From Galbibacter mesophilus (lineage in GTDB: Bacteria; Bacteroidota; Bacteroidia; Flavobacteriales; Flavobacteriaceae): DNA of 64,000 nucleotides. This document shows, piece by piece, positions 27,266 to 35,587 of the stretch. The translations under genes were made by a program, and so were the position numbers. How positions within the stretch are numbered: the stretch's first letter is position 1; every line of letters starts with the position of its first letter. Location: positions 62,001 through 126,000 of the forward strand of contig NZ_JAMQVC010000002.1 of assembly GCF_023721415.1 (NCBI RefSeq), written 5' to 3'. Under the pieces are notes generated by a model that saw only the letters and a list, made by a program, of their open reading frames with translations, did not search any database and had not been told where the DNA came from.

Positions 27266-27278
27266 ATATATATATATA
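27266..27278 (+). repeat. (AT)6A tract that breaks the SusD 2 reading frame
   Basis: The alternating run at 27266-27278 lies between the expected ATG (27252) and the SusD frame. The ATG frame hits a stop after about 21 codons. Removing one AT, or adding two, would join the ATG to the SusD frame and create the lipoprotein signal MKIVKYIYTTLLIVTVSC. Confidence 0.75.
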
Positions 27279-27286
27279 CGACATTA

Positions 27287-28756
27287 TTGATAGTAACTGT
27301 TTCGTGTTCAGATGATTATTTTGATGTGAATACTTCTGAAACAGCTCCAACTACAAAATCACTGGCACCCCAATACAGAATTCAAGGTGCTATTGAAAAT
27401 ACTACCGGTACGGCCCAATATAGGGGAACGCGGGAAGTTCTTGGAATTGTACAATATGGATCACAAAATGTGGCGAACTATTATTCAGAAACCTGGAGCT
27501 CTTTTTTAACATCAGGTAGCTATTTTTTCTGGCAAAATGCGTATGTGTATGCTTTGCCAAATACTGCAGATTTAATTGTTTTAGGCAGGGAATACAACGC
27601 CCCCAATTATGTAGCGGTTGGTAAAATTTTAAGGGCCTATGTTTATGGAATGGCGACAGATCAGTATGGTTCGATTGTGACGGAAGATACTTACGATGGA
27701 GAATCCTCCATGAATCTTACACCTCAGTTTGTTAACCAAGAAGAAGCTTACAAAACAATTTTTTCTTTGTTGGATCAGGCTATTGAAGAATTGGATCAAC
27801 CCAGTGAAATTGGTTTAAATATTGAAGAAGGAGATGTTCTTTATGAAGGCGATGAGAACTCTTGGAAGCAATTTGCTTATGCCTTAAAAGCACGGTATAT
27901 GAATCATTTGTCTAAGAAATCTTCTGGAGAGCTGACTTACAACCCTCAAGAGATAATAAATTTATGTCAAAAAGCATTTTCATCAAATCAAGACAATGCT
28001 AAAGTTCAGTTTCTTGGGGGGGAGGCAGTAAACCAAAATCAACCATTCAGTGAGGATGGTTTTGGATCTACGCGATTTGATTTCTTTTCTGAGTTTTTTG
28101 TGAAATTACTTAAAAACCCTCTGAATTTAGAAGAACCTTTTGAAGATCCTAGGTTGCCCACAATTGTACCGGAAGCAGTGAATGGAGGATACTTCGGAGT
28201 TAGAACGGGAGCTGGAGTGGACACCGACACCGATTCTTATGATAATTATTCCATAGGAAATGGCGGTTTTTACACCAAACCAGATTCCCCAACCTACATG
28301 ATGACGTATAGTGAAGTTAAATTTATTGAAGCCGAGGCCAGATTTAGATCTGGCGATAAAAGTGGTGCTTTTGCGGCAATGAAGGAAGGGGTGCAAGCAG
28401 ATCTAGATAAGTTAGCAGTTCCTCCAGCCAAAATAAGTACATATTTAAACAAGTTGGATGATGAAGTGGGCATTTCGAAAATTACCTTGTCTCATATAAT
28501 GGTACAGAAGTATATAGCCAACATGTTGAATCCAGAAACATGGGTAGATATGAGGAGAATGGACTACGATGATACTATTTATCCTGGCCTAAAAAGACCG
28601 GAAAATGTTAATTTGGATATATTTCCTAATGAAGATGATTGGATTCAAGCCATGATGTATGAAAATAACGAAGAAAGTAGAAACTATGAAAACATTCCAG
28701 ATAACAATCCAGCAATACGATTAACGACTCCTCTTTGGTGGAATATGCCGGAATAA
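27287..28756 (+). CDS. SusD/RagB-type surface lipoprotein (system 2), start out of frame
   Basis: The open frame from TTG 27287 encodes 489 residues with SusD-like features: lipobox TVSC followed by SDDYFDVN, the segment RAYVYGMATDQYGSIV, SPTYMMTYSEVKFIEAEA, and a C-terminal MVQKYIANMLNPETWVDMRR. The frame reads back without an ATG to the SusC 2 stop at 27239-27241. The obvious start, ATG 27252, is out of frame by an (AT)6 tract; deleting one AT unit would give an intact lipoprotein signal of normal length. As read, translation would need the TTG at 27287, leaving only a stub of signal peptide. Phase variation, an inactive allele or a sequencing error are all possible. Confidence 0.85.
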   Translation: MIVTVSCSDDYFDVNTSETAPTTKSLAPQYRIQGAIENTTGTAQYRGTREVLGIVQYGSQNVANYYSETWSSFLTSGSYFFWQNAYVYALPNTADLIVLGREYNAPNYVAVGKILRAYVYGMATDQYGSIVTEDTYDGESSMNLTPQFVNQEEAYKTIFSLLDQAIEELDQPSEIGLNIEEGDVLYEGDENSWKQFAYALKARYMNHLSKKSSGELTYNPQEIINLCQKAFSSNQDNAKVQFLGGEAVNQNQPFSEDGFGSTRFDFFSEFFVKLLKNPLNLEEPFEDPRLPTIVPEAVNGGYFGVRTGAGVDTDTDSYDNYSIGNGGFYTKPDSPTYMMTYSEVKFIEAEARFRSGDKSGAFAAMKEGVQADLDKLAVPPAKISTYLNKLDDEVGISKITLSHIMVQKYIANMLNPETWVDMRRMDYDDTIYPGLKRPENVNLDIFPNEDDWIQAMMYENNEESRNYENIPDNNPAIRLTTPLWWNMPE

Positions 28757-28774
28757 TCTTATTTACTAAAACTG

Positions 28775-28823
28775 AAATCCCAAAACTTAGGATAACAAAA
28801 GTTGACTAGGTTTTGGGATTTTT
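28775..28823. terminator. Bidirectional terminator between convergent genes
   Basis: AAATCCCAAAAC (28775-28786) pairs with GTTTTGGGATTT (28810-28821) and runs into T residues. It separates SusD 2 (plus) from the aminotransferase (minus). The A-rich left arm can also serve the opposite strand. Confidence 0.7.
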
Positions 28824-28833
28824 ACGTTTTATA

Positions 28834-29874
28834 TTAGCCTGTAAAACAATTTAATGCAGTAACAAGCTTTTCGATGTCCTCTTTTGTATGGTGTGCGCTA
28901 AGCACAATTCTACTCATCAATTCATCATTTTCTGTTGGGTAGCGAAAACTAGTTATCAAGATGTTGTTTGCAAGTAAATGTTCAGTAAGCCTTTCGTTGA
29001 AAAATGTGAATGTAGGATGGTCGCTTAACTGAACAAACAATTCTTTCTTCTTCAAATTGTTATAAAATAAATCTTGGTTTTCCCGCAGTTTCTTAAGTCG
29101 TTCTTCGTAAATGCTAGATGCATCTTTTAAAGTTGAAACTGCCGCAGGAAGAGCAGGAGAAGCACCACCATAAGTATCTGTTTTTTGTATAGATGCTATC
29201 CTGGTTTGAGTGCCAAAAATGGCGCCTGCTTGCACACCAAATCCTTTTCCCAGAGAACCACAGACCACTATTTCTTTGGCGTTAAATTGTTTCAGTAATT
29301 TATACACACCTTCGCCAGTTTTCCCAAGAACACCAAATCCGTGGGAATCGTCAACAACTAAAATGGTTTCAGTGAGATCCAAATTTTTTAAGAACGGATA
29401 ACTGGGGTAAGTGTTTTCAGTAAAATCGACTGAATCAAAGAATATTACTTTTTTTTTATCTTTTTCAGATTGTTGAAATACTTTTAAAAAATGATGGTAA
29501 TCTATACAAGCGGTTTCATTTTTAGTGAAAAGCGATGAATGTGTATGAGGAACAATCAATTTTTGGTATTCTTCCGAAGAAAAATAATGACTAACCAGTT
29601 GGGAAGCCAAATATCCGGATGAGAGCGTACAACAGCTTTCGCTGCCAATTTTCTTTGCTAAATATGATTCTACTTCTTCAAAAATAGAGAATTGTATATT
29701 CGATTTTCGGGAAGCACCATAGTTGGTTCCGTACTTTTGAATATTCTCAATAAAAATTTGTTGAAAATCGGACAACGTCTGCAAGCCCAAATATGCCGTG
29801 CCTCCAAAATAAAGAAAGTCGCCTAATTCAGTAGTGATTTTTCTATCGGGAAATTCATCAACTTTTGTAATCAT
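28834..29874 (-). CDS. PLP-dependent aminotransferase of the AONS/KBL (BioF-like) family
   Basis: This 346-residue class I/II aminotransferase-fold enzyme has the alpha-oxoamine synthase features: SSGYLAS after the first helix, VVDDSHGFGVLG (D176 for the pyridine nitrogen, H178) and the Schiff-base lysine K210 in GSLGKGFG. BioF, Kbl and serine palmitoyltransferase belong to this group. At 346 residues it is about 40 shorter than typical BioF, and no biotin genes are adjacent, so BioF itself is not claimed. It lies 2 bp downstream of the dipeptide epimerase gene in one operon, suggesting a shared amino-acid or peptide substrate pathway. Confidence 0.8.
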   Translation of the reverse strand: MITKVDEFPDRKITTELGDFLYFGGTAYLGLQTLSDFQQIFIENIQKYGTNYGASRKSNIQFSIFEEVESYLAKKIGSESCCTLSSGYLASQLVSHYFSSEEYQKLIVPHTHSSLFTKNETACIDYHHFLKVFQQSEKDKKKVIFFDSVDFTENTYPSYPFLKNLDLTETILVVDDSHGFGVLGKTGEGVYKLLKQFNAKEIVVCGSLGKGFGVQAGAIFGTQTRIASIQKTDTYGGASPALPAAVSTLKDASSIYEERLKKLRENQDLFYNNLKKKELFVQLSDHPTFTFFNERLTEHLLANNILITSFRYPTENDELMSRIVLSAHHTKEDIEKLVTALNCFTG

Positions 29875-29876
29875 AG

Positions 29877-30887
29877 TTATAATAAGGTTACCCCAGATCC
29901 TCCTTCCGAAGGGAAAATAACTTTACCACCTTCTAAAATTTCAACGCCTTTTGCGATATCGTGTTTTAAAAGCATGGCACCATCCATATCTACATAATCC
30001 AATTGCGGCAATAGTTGTGCGATAGCAGAAATTCCTACCGAAGACTCCGTCATACACCCAACCATTACTTTCATTCCCAACTCTTTGCCGCGTTTAATCA
30101 TTCGTAGCGCAGGTGTAAGTCCGCCGCACTTCGTTAATTTTATATTAATTCCGGTAAAGTGCCCATGACATTTATCCACATCTTCTTCAGTAATGCAACT
30201 TTCATCAGCAATAATGGGCAGAACACATTTGTCGATTATCTGCTTGTAACCTTCTAAGTTATCAGCAGGTAAAGGCTGTTCTAAAAACTCAACTCCCAAC
30301 TCTTTCAATTTTGGAGCAAGTTCCAGCGTTTGCTCAGGAGTCCATGCATTGTTGGCGTCAATTCTAAAAATAGCGACGGTATGCTCCCTTAATTGTTTTA
30401 CAATTTCAAGGTCGTTTTGTGTTCCTAATTTTATTTTATACAGAGGCCACGGTTTTTGGAGCATTTTCTCCACCATTTTTTCTACGGAATCAATCCCGAT
30501 AGTGTAATTGGTTATAGGATAACTTTCGTTGCTTGTTCCCCAAATTTCATACAATGGTTTTCCTTGAAGTTTACCATAAAGATCGTGTGCAGCTAAATCT
30601 AAAGCGCATATAGCAAAATTGCTTAACCCTTTGTCCTTCAAAAAAGTATGAAAACCTTCAGGTTTGTCAAAATTGAAATCATTGATTTCTTTTTCAATGC
30701 CACGAATTTCTTCCATCATGGAAGCAACAGTAATTTTGTAATACGGATTGGCGGTGGCTTCTCCATAGCCCGTTTTTCCGTTAAGGTGAAGACCAACTAC
30801 TAAACTGTCTTGAAAATCGTGGGATTCACGAGAAATACTGAAGGTGTGCTCTAATTCCAGCACATATTTTTTTAGGGAAACTTGCAT
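29877..30887 (-). CDS. Dipeptide epimerase (enolase superfamily)
   Basis: The 336-residue protein is of the muconate-lactonizing/mandelate-racemase type. The catalytic set of L-Ala-D/L-Glu epimerases is visible: the KxK pair K151/K153 in YKIKLG, metal ligands D177 (FRIDANN), E203 (FLEQPLP) and D228 (IIADES), and the opposite-face lysine K250 in NIKLTKCGG. Such enzymes epimerise Ala-Glu or related dipeptides, often from murein peptides; in Bacteroidota the specificity varies. It is the first gene of a two-gene operon with the AONS-like aminotransferase. Confidence 0.9.
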   Translation of the reverse strand: MQVSLKKYVLELEHTFSISRESHDFQDSLVVGLHLNGKTGYGEATANPYYKITVASMMEEIRGIEKEINDFNFDKPEGFHTFLKDKGLSNFAICALDLAAHDLYGKLQGKPLYEIWGTSNESYPITNYTIGIDSVEKMVEKMLQKPWPLYKIKLGTQNDLEIVKQLREHTVAIFRIDANNAWTPEQTLELAPKLKELGVEFLEQPLPADNLEGYKQIIDKCVLPIIADESCITEEDVDKCHGHFTGINIKLTKCGGLTPALRMIKRGKELGMKVMVGCMTESSVGISAIAQLLPQLDYVDMDGAMLLKHDIAKGVEILEGGKVIFPSEGGSGVTLL

Positions 30888-30944
30888 GAAATGTTGTTTT
30901 GTACGAAGATATAAAATGAACTATTAAAACAGCGTGTATTGTAG

Positions 30945-30986
30945 AAAAAAAGCGAGCATTTACTCTGCAAAGAATAAATGCCCGCC
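30945..30986 (-). terminator. Terminator of the GIN/PspC operon
   Basis: On the minus strand GGCGGGCATTTATTC pairs with GAGTAAATGCTCGC around TTTGCA and is followed by a T run. It lies about 30 bp after the stop of the GIN-domain gene at 31018. Confidence 0.8.
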
Positions 30987-31017
30987 GTTGGGTTTGGTTG
31001 GTTGTTGGTATGGTGTT

Positions 31018-31719
31018 TTAATCAATCTTTACATTTTCTACAATTTTCGGACTTCCATTGTAGGAAACTTCGCCACCAGAAGATTTATGAATGGCTATTT
31101 CATTGGCAGCGTTTACTTCAATGTCTGCACCGCTACTGGCATCGGCTTTTACAATTTTAGCTTTTAATCGGTGGGCATTTATATCGGCGCCGCTGCTAGC
31201 ATTGGCCTTTAGTGTTTCTGTAACACCGTACACTTCAATTTCGGCACCGCTGCTCGCTTTTAAAGTGACACTAGTTGCTTGTAATTCGGCTTCAATGTCG
31301 CTACCGCTGCTGGCATCCAAGGAAATTTCGTTGGCTTCAATAGTTCCCATGGTACTCATGTCTGCTCCGCTGCTGCTTTCCAAACTAACAATTTTGGGCA
31401 AGGAAACATAGACTTTTTTAGAAGAAACCCTACCAATAGGTTCTTTACAGCTAATTTTTAAGGTTCCATTGCTAACGCTTGTTTCTATTAGGTCGATTAC
31501 ATTTTCATCAGCCTCTACTTTTATGGAAGTACTTTCTGATTGTGTTACAAAAACGTCCAGCCCTTCGGTAGCTTTTACAGATTCAATGGTTTCATCAGCT
31601 CCGCGCTGTTCGGTAATTACATTTCCATTTCCTTTCACGCCGCCACCAAAATTTAGGTTGCACGAGACCAGGAACAGTGAGATTACGAAAGATATTACTA
31701 CTTTAATTAATGTACTCAT
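31018..31719 (-). CDS. GIN domain (DUF2807) lipoprotein
   Basis: The 233-residue lipoprotein has the signal MSTLIKVVISFVISLFLVSC. The mature part starts GGGVKGNGNVITEQR, the hallmark of the DUF2807 putative auto-transporter adhesin (head-GIN) domain, and then forms a beta-helix. A repeated ASSGAD-type unit (SSSGADMS, ASSGSDIE, ASSGAEIE, ASSGADIN, ASSGADIE) recurs about every 19-20 residues, as expected for one beta-helix turn. It is the last gene of the DUF4870-PadR-PspC-GIN operon, with a terminator 30 bp downstream. The role is unknown; it may act in envelope or adhesion functions linked to PspC. Confidence 0.88.
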   Translation of the reverse strand: MSTLIKVVISFVISLFLVSCNLNFGGGVKGNGNVITEQRGADETIESVKATEGLDVFVTQSESTSIKVEADENVIDLIETSVSNGTLKISCKEPIGRVSSKKVYVSLPKIVSLESSSGADMSTMGTIEANEISLDASSGSDIEAELQATSVTLKASSGAEIEVYGVTETLKANASSGADINAHRLKAKIVKADASSGADIEVNAANEIAIHKSSGGEVSYNGSPKIVENVKID

Positions 31720-31741
31720 GATTTTAGTTTTTTTGATTGAT

Positions 31742-33412
31742 TTACAGACTGTCTTTTACTACAGTTTTAGGTTCTTCAATTTCTAAAGAATCTATTGTTT
31801 CTATTTCTTCGGAAGGATTTTCTTCTTCTGAAATTTCCTCTTCTACAGGGCAATCTAGACATGTAAGCACTCCTAAGTCGTCCATTAGCCAAGTGTGGTT
31901 TGCCAAAGACCTTCCGTAGTAATTTTGATCATTTTTAATATCCCCTCCAATTTTATAACGTACTGAATTGTGAATCTTAACAAATCTATCCTGTGGTATA
32001 AAAACAGTTATTTCTACTTCTTGGTCACGAAACTTATTTTTAAAATCGGTAGTTAGGTAATTGTTCAAGTATAAAACATTGTTATCCAAATTAAAAGAGT
32101 ATTCTATTTTATCAGCTCTTTCAAAAGCATTGCTGTAATTATTTCCCTGCGATTTTTTCTCAATTTCTATCCGTGCTTCGTTGTTTGGGGATTGCTTAAT
32201 AGTGACTTGCACCACTTCACTGTAGATAAGTTTTCTATCGCCGTCCATTGCAATATCAAAATCAGAATCACGGAAATACCGATTCTTTAAGTTTTGGGCT
32301 TCTACCATACGTATCTCTAAGGTATCCGCAGAGGTTAGCGGGATAGTTTGCGTTTCCGTTGCGGTGGCATTAAAACTGTATTCGGTCGCTGTTTTTACTC
32401 CTAAAGTTATAAGACCAATAATAGATAGCAGCCAAACCCCTAACAGTGTAAATTTAGCAACATTTCCTATGGATTTCAAGTTGTTAACTAAAATCTTTAA
32501 TCCTAAATAGAATAAAAAGAAAAATGGAATTCCAATGGCAAAGAAAGACAGGAGGGAGATAAGCCACACAGGGGCGTCTACCGTTATGTCTATATATTCT
32601 TGCCAGGGCTGGTGTCCCCAGAAGTCAATCGTGCCTGCTGTGAATAAACCTATGAAAAGCGCTATTAAAACTGTGGCGGCAGTAACAATTACAATAATTC
32701 CAATGAACTTTGCTAAAACTTTAAAAAAGAATAGAATAACGGACATTATCGAGTCAAAAAAATTCTTGGAATTTTTTTTTACAGAAGCGCCCATCTTGTC
32801 GTAATCTACACTTTTCACTTTTTCGGTAACACCATCAAAGCCTTCCTTGATTTTTTTTTCGATATTACTGATGTTAACCGGTTCCCCTGTCATGGCAATT
32901 TTCTGGGCAGTGGTAGCTGCTTCTGGAACCAAAATCCAAAACAGAATGTAAACCAAAATACCAAATCCTGAAAAAATAGTGGTAAGGATGAAAAGCAAGC
33001 GTACCCAAAGAGCATCGATACCTAGATAATGACTTAAACCAGCGGAAACACCACCGATATATTTATTATCGGTATCCCTAAATAATTGCTTACGTTCTTT
33101 TTTGGCGTGTGAGGTTTTTGCTTTTGGCTCATCCTCAAAGATTTCTTCATCTACCAAATAATCTTCCGGTTGTCCCATAATGGCGATCACTTCCTCTACT
33201 TCTTTGATGGTAACCACCTGCCTATCGTGTGATAGTTTTTCAGAAAAAAGTTCCGCTATTCTTGCTTCAATATCAGCAATTATTTCAGCTTTACCTTGGG
33301 AGTCGGTAAAAGATCTTTTAATGGCGTCCAGATAGTGCTGGAGCTTTATATACGCATCTTCATCTATGTGGAAGAAGGTGTTTGCCAGGTTTATATTGAT
33401 TGTCTTATTCAT
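31742..33412 (-). CDS. PspC domain-containing membrane protein
   Basis: This 556-residue protein begins with a cytoplasmic N-terminal region (about residues 1-105). A PspC domain follows, at about 108-165 (FRDTDNKYIGGVSAGLSHYLG, then a TM helix ending ILFWILVPEA). Further membrane segments lie near 225-260, 275-310 and 325-350, followed by a C-terminal extracytoplasmic domain of about 190 residues and an acidic tail. In enterobacteria PspC senses envelope stress; this flavobacterial form is much larger, with fused domains. It lies between padR (11 bp upstream) and the GIN lipoprotein (22 bp downstream), all on the minus strand. Confidence 0.88.
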   Translation of the reverse strand: MNKTININLANTFFHIDEDAYIKLQHYLDAIKRSFTDSQGKAEIIADIEARIAELFSEKLSHDRQVVTIKEVEEVIAIMGQPEDYLVDEEIFEDEPKAKTSHAKKERKQLFRDTDNKYIGGVSAGLSHYLGIDALWVRLLFILTTIFSGFGILVYILFWILVPEAATTAQKIAMTGEPVNISNIEKKIKEGFDGVTEKVKSVDYDKMGASVKKNSKNFFDSIMSVILFFFKVLAKFIGIIVIVTAATVLIALFIGLFTAGTIDFWGHQPWQEYIDITVDAPVWLISLLSFFAIGIPFFFLFYLGLKILVNNLKSIGNVAKFTLLGVWLLSIIGLITLGVKTATEYSFNATATETQTIPLTSADTLEIRMVEAQNLKNRYFRDSDFDIAMDGDRKLIYSEVVQVTIKQSPNNEARIEIEKKSQGNNYSNAFERADKIEYSFNLDNNVLYLNNYLTTDFKNKFRDQEVEITVFIPQDRFVKIHNSVRYKIGGDIKNDQNYYGRSLANHTWLMDDLGVLTCLDCPVEEEISEEENPSEEIETIDSLEIEEPKTVVKDSL

Positions 33413-33423
33413 AGTTAGTGCTT

Positions 33424-33747
33424 TTATTTTGTTACCAGGTTAACTGCATTTCTTAACTCGTCCCAAGTGGTGTCGAGCTCTTTTAAAAATAGCTTACCTT
33501 CATCGGTAAGGGTGTAATATTTTCTTGGTGGGCCAGAAGTGGATTCTTCCCATCGGTAGCTTAGCAAGCCGGCGTTCTTAAGTCTTGTGAGTAAGGGGTA
33601 AATAGTACCTTCTACTACAAGCATTTTTGCGTCCTTTAGGGTTTCTAGAATTTCAGAAGCATATTTATCCTCATTTTCTAAAATGGATAGAATGCAGTAT
33701 TCTAAAACCCCTTTGCGCATTTGTGCTTTTGTGTTCTCTATATTCAT
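33424..33747 (-). CDS. PadR family transcriptional regulator
   Basis: The 107-residue winged-helix protein has the PadR signature: LEYCILSILENEDKYASEI at the start, EGTIYPLLTRLKNAGLL as recognition helix, and SGPPRKYYTLTDEG in the wing. It has only the N-terminal DNA-binding domain. It precedes pspC by 11 bp. Small PadR proteins in front of PspC/GIN genes are a recurrent Bacteroidota arrangement, so it probably represses its own operon. Confidence 0.93.
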   Translation of the reverse strand: MNIENTKAQMRKGVLEYCILSILENEDKYASEILETLKDAKMLVVEGTIYPLLTRLKNAGLLSYRWEESTSGPPRKYYTLTDEGKLFLKELDTTWDELRNAVNLVTK

Positions 33748-33819
33748 GGTTTCATGATACTTTTGTTAAACGGTTCGTTTTTTGATTGATCTTTTTGATT
33801 TGATTGATGATGATTAATG

Positions 33820-34290
33820 CTATTTGATGAATGCAATAGTAAAAGGGTATTTGTAAGCCGTTCCTTCATTGGCACGAATGGTGGCTATAATGCTGCAAAA
33901 TACATCCATTATTAATAGAGCTATACCCAACATTCCCAAAAGTGAAATTAGGCCCGCGTTCCAACCGAAACCGCTGAAATGCTCGAAATTAAAATCCACT
34001 GCATGTCGGTTATGCTCCAAAAGGTCTGCAAGTCCCACAAATTCCCAAGCTGTAAATAATACTACAGGAATTGCTATTAGGCCCAGCACAATGCTGTATA
34101 ATAAAATGCTTATTTGAAAATTGATGGCCTGTTTTCCATTTTCATCTACAAATGGCAATTTTTCCCTGTTGGATGTCCACAAGAGTAGTGGAATAATAAA
34201 GTTCCCAAATGGGATAAAATACTTGGAAAAGGTTGAAAGATGTATAACCGCCGCCAAGTTTTTTTCATGTTTACTGATGGTTGATTCCAT
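33820..34290 (-). CDS. DUF4870 domain-containing membrane protein
   Basis: The 156-residue protein has about four membrane segments with the DUF4870 pattern: LAAVIHLSTFSKYFIPFGNF at the start, GKQAINFQ in the middle and NEGTAYKYPFTIAFIK at the end. It is a small membrane family of unknown function, often beside PspC/GIN genes. It is the first gene of the minus-strand operon and lies 72 bp before padR. A promoter-like pair sits at 34378-34411. Confidence 0.88.
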   Translation of the reverse strand: MESTISKHEKNLAAVIHLSTFSKYFIPFGNFIIPLLLWTSNREKLPFVDENGKQAINFQISILLYSIVLGLIAIPVVLFTAWEFVGLADLLEHNRHAVDFNFEHFSGFGWNAGLISLLGMLGIALLIMDVFCSIIATIRANEGTAYKYPFTIAFIK

Positions 34291-34377
34291 GTTCGTTTTT
34301 TGATTTGATGCTCCAAAATGGAGAGTTGATTGATGATTAATTAGAAATTGAATTATATAACCTACTAATTTCTATTG

Positions 34378-34411
34378 CAAATATATATCTAAAAAAAGGT
34401 ATTATGCAAAA
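34378..34411 (-). promoter_or_regulatory. Candidate promoter of the DUF4870-PadR-PspC-GIN operon
   Basis: On the minus strand the order is TTTTG (34411-34407, -33 element), a 21-bp spacer, and TATATTTG (34385-34378, exact TAnnTTTG). It lies 88 bp upstream of the ATG at 34290. Confidence 0.5.
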
Positions 34412-34461
34412 CATAGTACTCTAATTTAACAAGAATTTAAGAGTATTAAGGAATGTTTTAT

Positions 34462-34646
34462 AAGAAGTAATTTAAACTTTTTGAGTTGAAGCGAACCTGC
34501 CTCGCCGGCAGGCAGGAATTAATGGTTTTGTGCCTCTATGAAGTTTTTTTGAGCTGCATAGCAGTGCTACGGAGCAAGAAAAAGAAGAAATAGAGGTGCG
34601 AAATAGCAAATTTTTAGCCAATTTGTAAAAGTTTAAATAACTTCTT
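34462..34646. mobile_element. MITE-like element, 185 bp, 20-bp terminal inverted repeats
   Basis: The left end AAGAAGTAATTTAAACTTTT (34462-34481) matches the reverse complement of the right end (34627-34646) at 19 of 20 positions. Inside are the REP-like palindrome CCTGCC..GGCAGG (34496-34516), an inverted pair around GCCTCTAT / ATAGAGGT, and a central hairpin near CATAGCA/TGCTACG, so the whole element can fold into one long hairpin. There is no ORF. A TACTTTTG -7 box follows 5 bp after the right end, in front of the DUF4442 gene, so its right arm could contribute promoter sequence. Only one copy lies in the window. Confidence 0.6.
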
Positions 34647-34734
34647 TAATTACTTTTGAAGAAATTATCCATTCCGAAGAATGTTGTCGTGCATTTGGAA
34701 AGGAAATTTAAAAAGTTTTTAAAACCTATTATAT

Positions 34735-35187
34735 ATGAAATTAACTCCTTCGGAACTCAATAAATTCTCAATGTTTAAATTGCCTTCTGCTTGGTTGTGT
34801 GGGGTGCGTGTAATGGCCATTAATGATGAAAGTTGTACGACATCTGTAAAGCACCGATGGATTAACCAAAATCCATTCAATTCTATGTTCTGGGCAGTGC
34901 AAGGAATGGCTGCGGAATTGTCAACAGGTGCTATTGTAATCGGGAAAATACGCGAGCAAAATCATAAAATATCCATGCTCGTTGCTAACAACAAAGCGAA
35001 CTTTTCTAAAAAAGCCACAGGAAGAATTACTTTTGAATGTAACGACGGTCATTTAATAGATGAGGCCATTAAAAACACCATCGAAACAGGGGAAGGACAA
35101 ACCTTTTGGATGCAGTCCATCGGTAGAGATGAAGCTGGAGATGTAGTTTCCACATTTGATTTTGAATGGACCGTTAAAGTAAAATAA
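34735..35187 (+). CDS. DUF4442 (hotdog-fold) protein
   Basis: The 150-residue soluble protein matches the DUF4442 family, which has the hotdog fold shared with acyl-CoA thioesterases. Typical segments are NPFNSMFWAVQGMAAELSTG (the long central helix) and VANNKANFSKKATG (a core strand). No catalytic residue can be assigned with confidence, and the substrate is unknown. It stands alone between the MITE-like element and a clear terminator at 35220. Confidence 0.85.
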   Translation: MKLTPSELNKFSMFKLPSAWLCGVRVMAINDESCTTSVKHRWINQNPFNSMFWAVQGMAAELSTGAIVIGKIREQNHKISMLVANNKANFSKKATGRITFECNDGHLIDEAIKNTIETGEGQTFWMQSIGRDEAGDVVSTFDFEWTVKVK

Positions 35188-35219
35188 TTTAGAAGAGACT
35201 TTTATAATTTTTTGTACTG

Positions 35220-35250
35220 CCCTAATCCCTGAAACGGATTAGGGTATTTT
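35220..35250 (+). terminator. Terminator after the DUF4442 gene
   Basis: CCCTAATCC (35220-35228) pairs with GGATTAGGG and leads into TATTTTT. The next 300 bp are A+T-rich with no gene; a -7 box for the next gene is at 35545. Confidence 0.85.
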
Positions 35251-35544
35251 TATTGGCGACTATTTTTATTTTAGAATTTCCAATTTGCATAGAGCTTTAT
35301 AGCTTCTTCTTTTAATATGCTTAATAAAGATTAAAATTTTTAACGGAAACACGGTAAATAATCTATTATAAGCTAGTTAATTACTGAATGTGTATTAGGG
35401 ATTTTACTCTTCATTTGAATTGCTTAATTTTTTTATGATTAAAAAATAATGAAATAATACTCTATTATCAACCATTTAAAGAGTATATAGGTTTTTTTGT
35501 AGAAAAAAAACTAACTCTTAATTTTTTATTATAGAAAATTTATA

Positions 35545-35552
35545 TATGTTTG
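35545..35552 (+). promoter_or_regulatory. Candidate -7 box (TATGTTTG)
   Basis: This is an exact TAnnTTTG match, 35 bp before the ATG at 35588. The -33 region is a T-rich stretch near 35522-35530 without a clear TTG. Confidence 0.4.
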
Positions 35553-35587
35553 TGTTGTGTATATTAATTAACAAATCTATTTAAAAA

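Noticed and set aside
28834-29874. BioF (8-amino-7-oxononanoate synthase) as a specific call
   Set aside because: The protein is shorter than BioF, no biotin genes are near, and the partner gene is a dipeptide epimerase; only the family is named.
31091-31411. Repeated pattern suggestive of a CRISPR or tandem DNA repeat
   Set aside because: The periodicity comes from ASSGAD codons of the GIN beta-helix; unit sequences vary and lie inside a coding frame.
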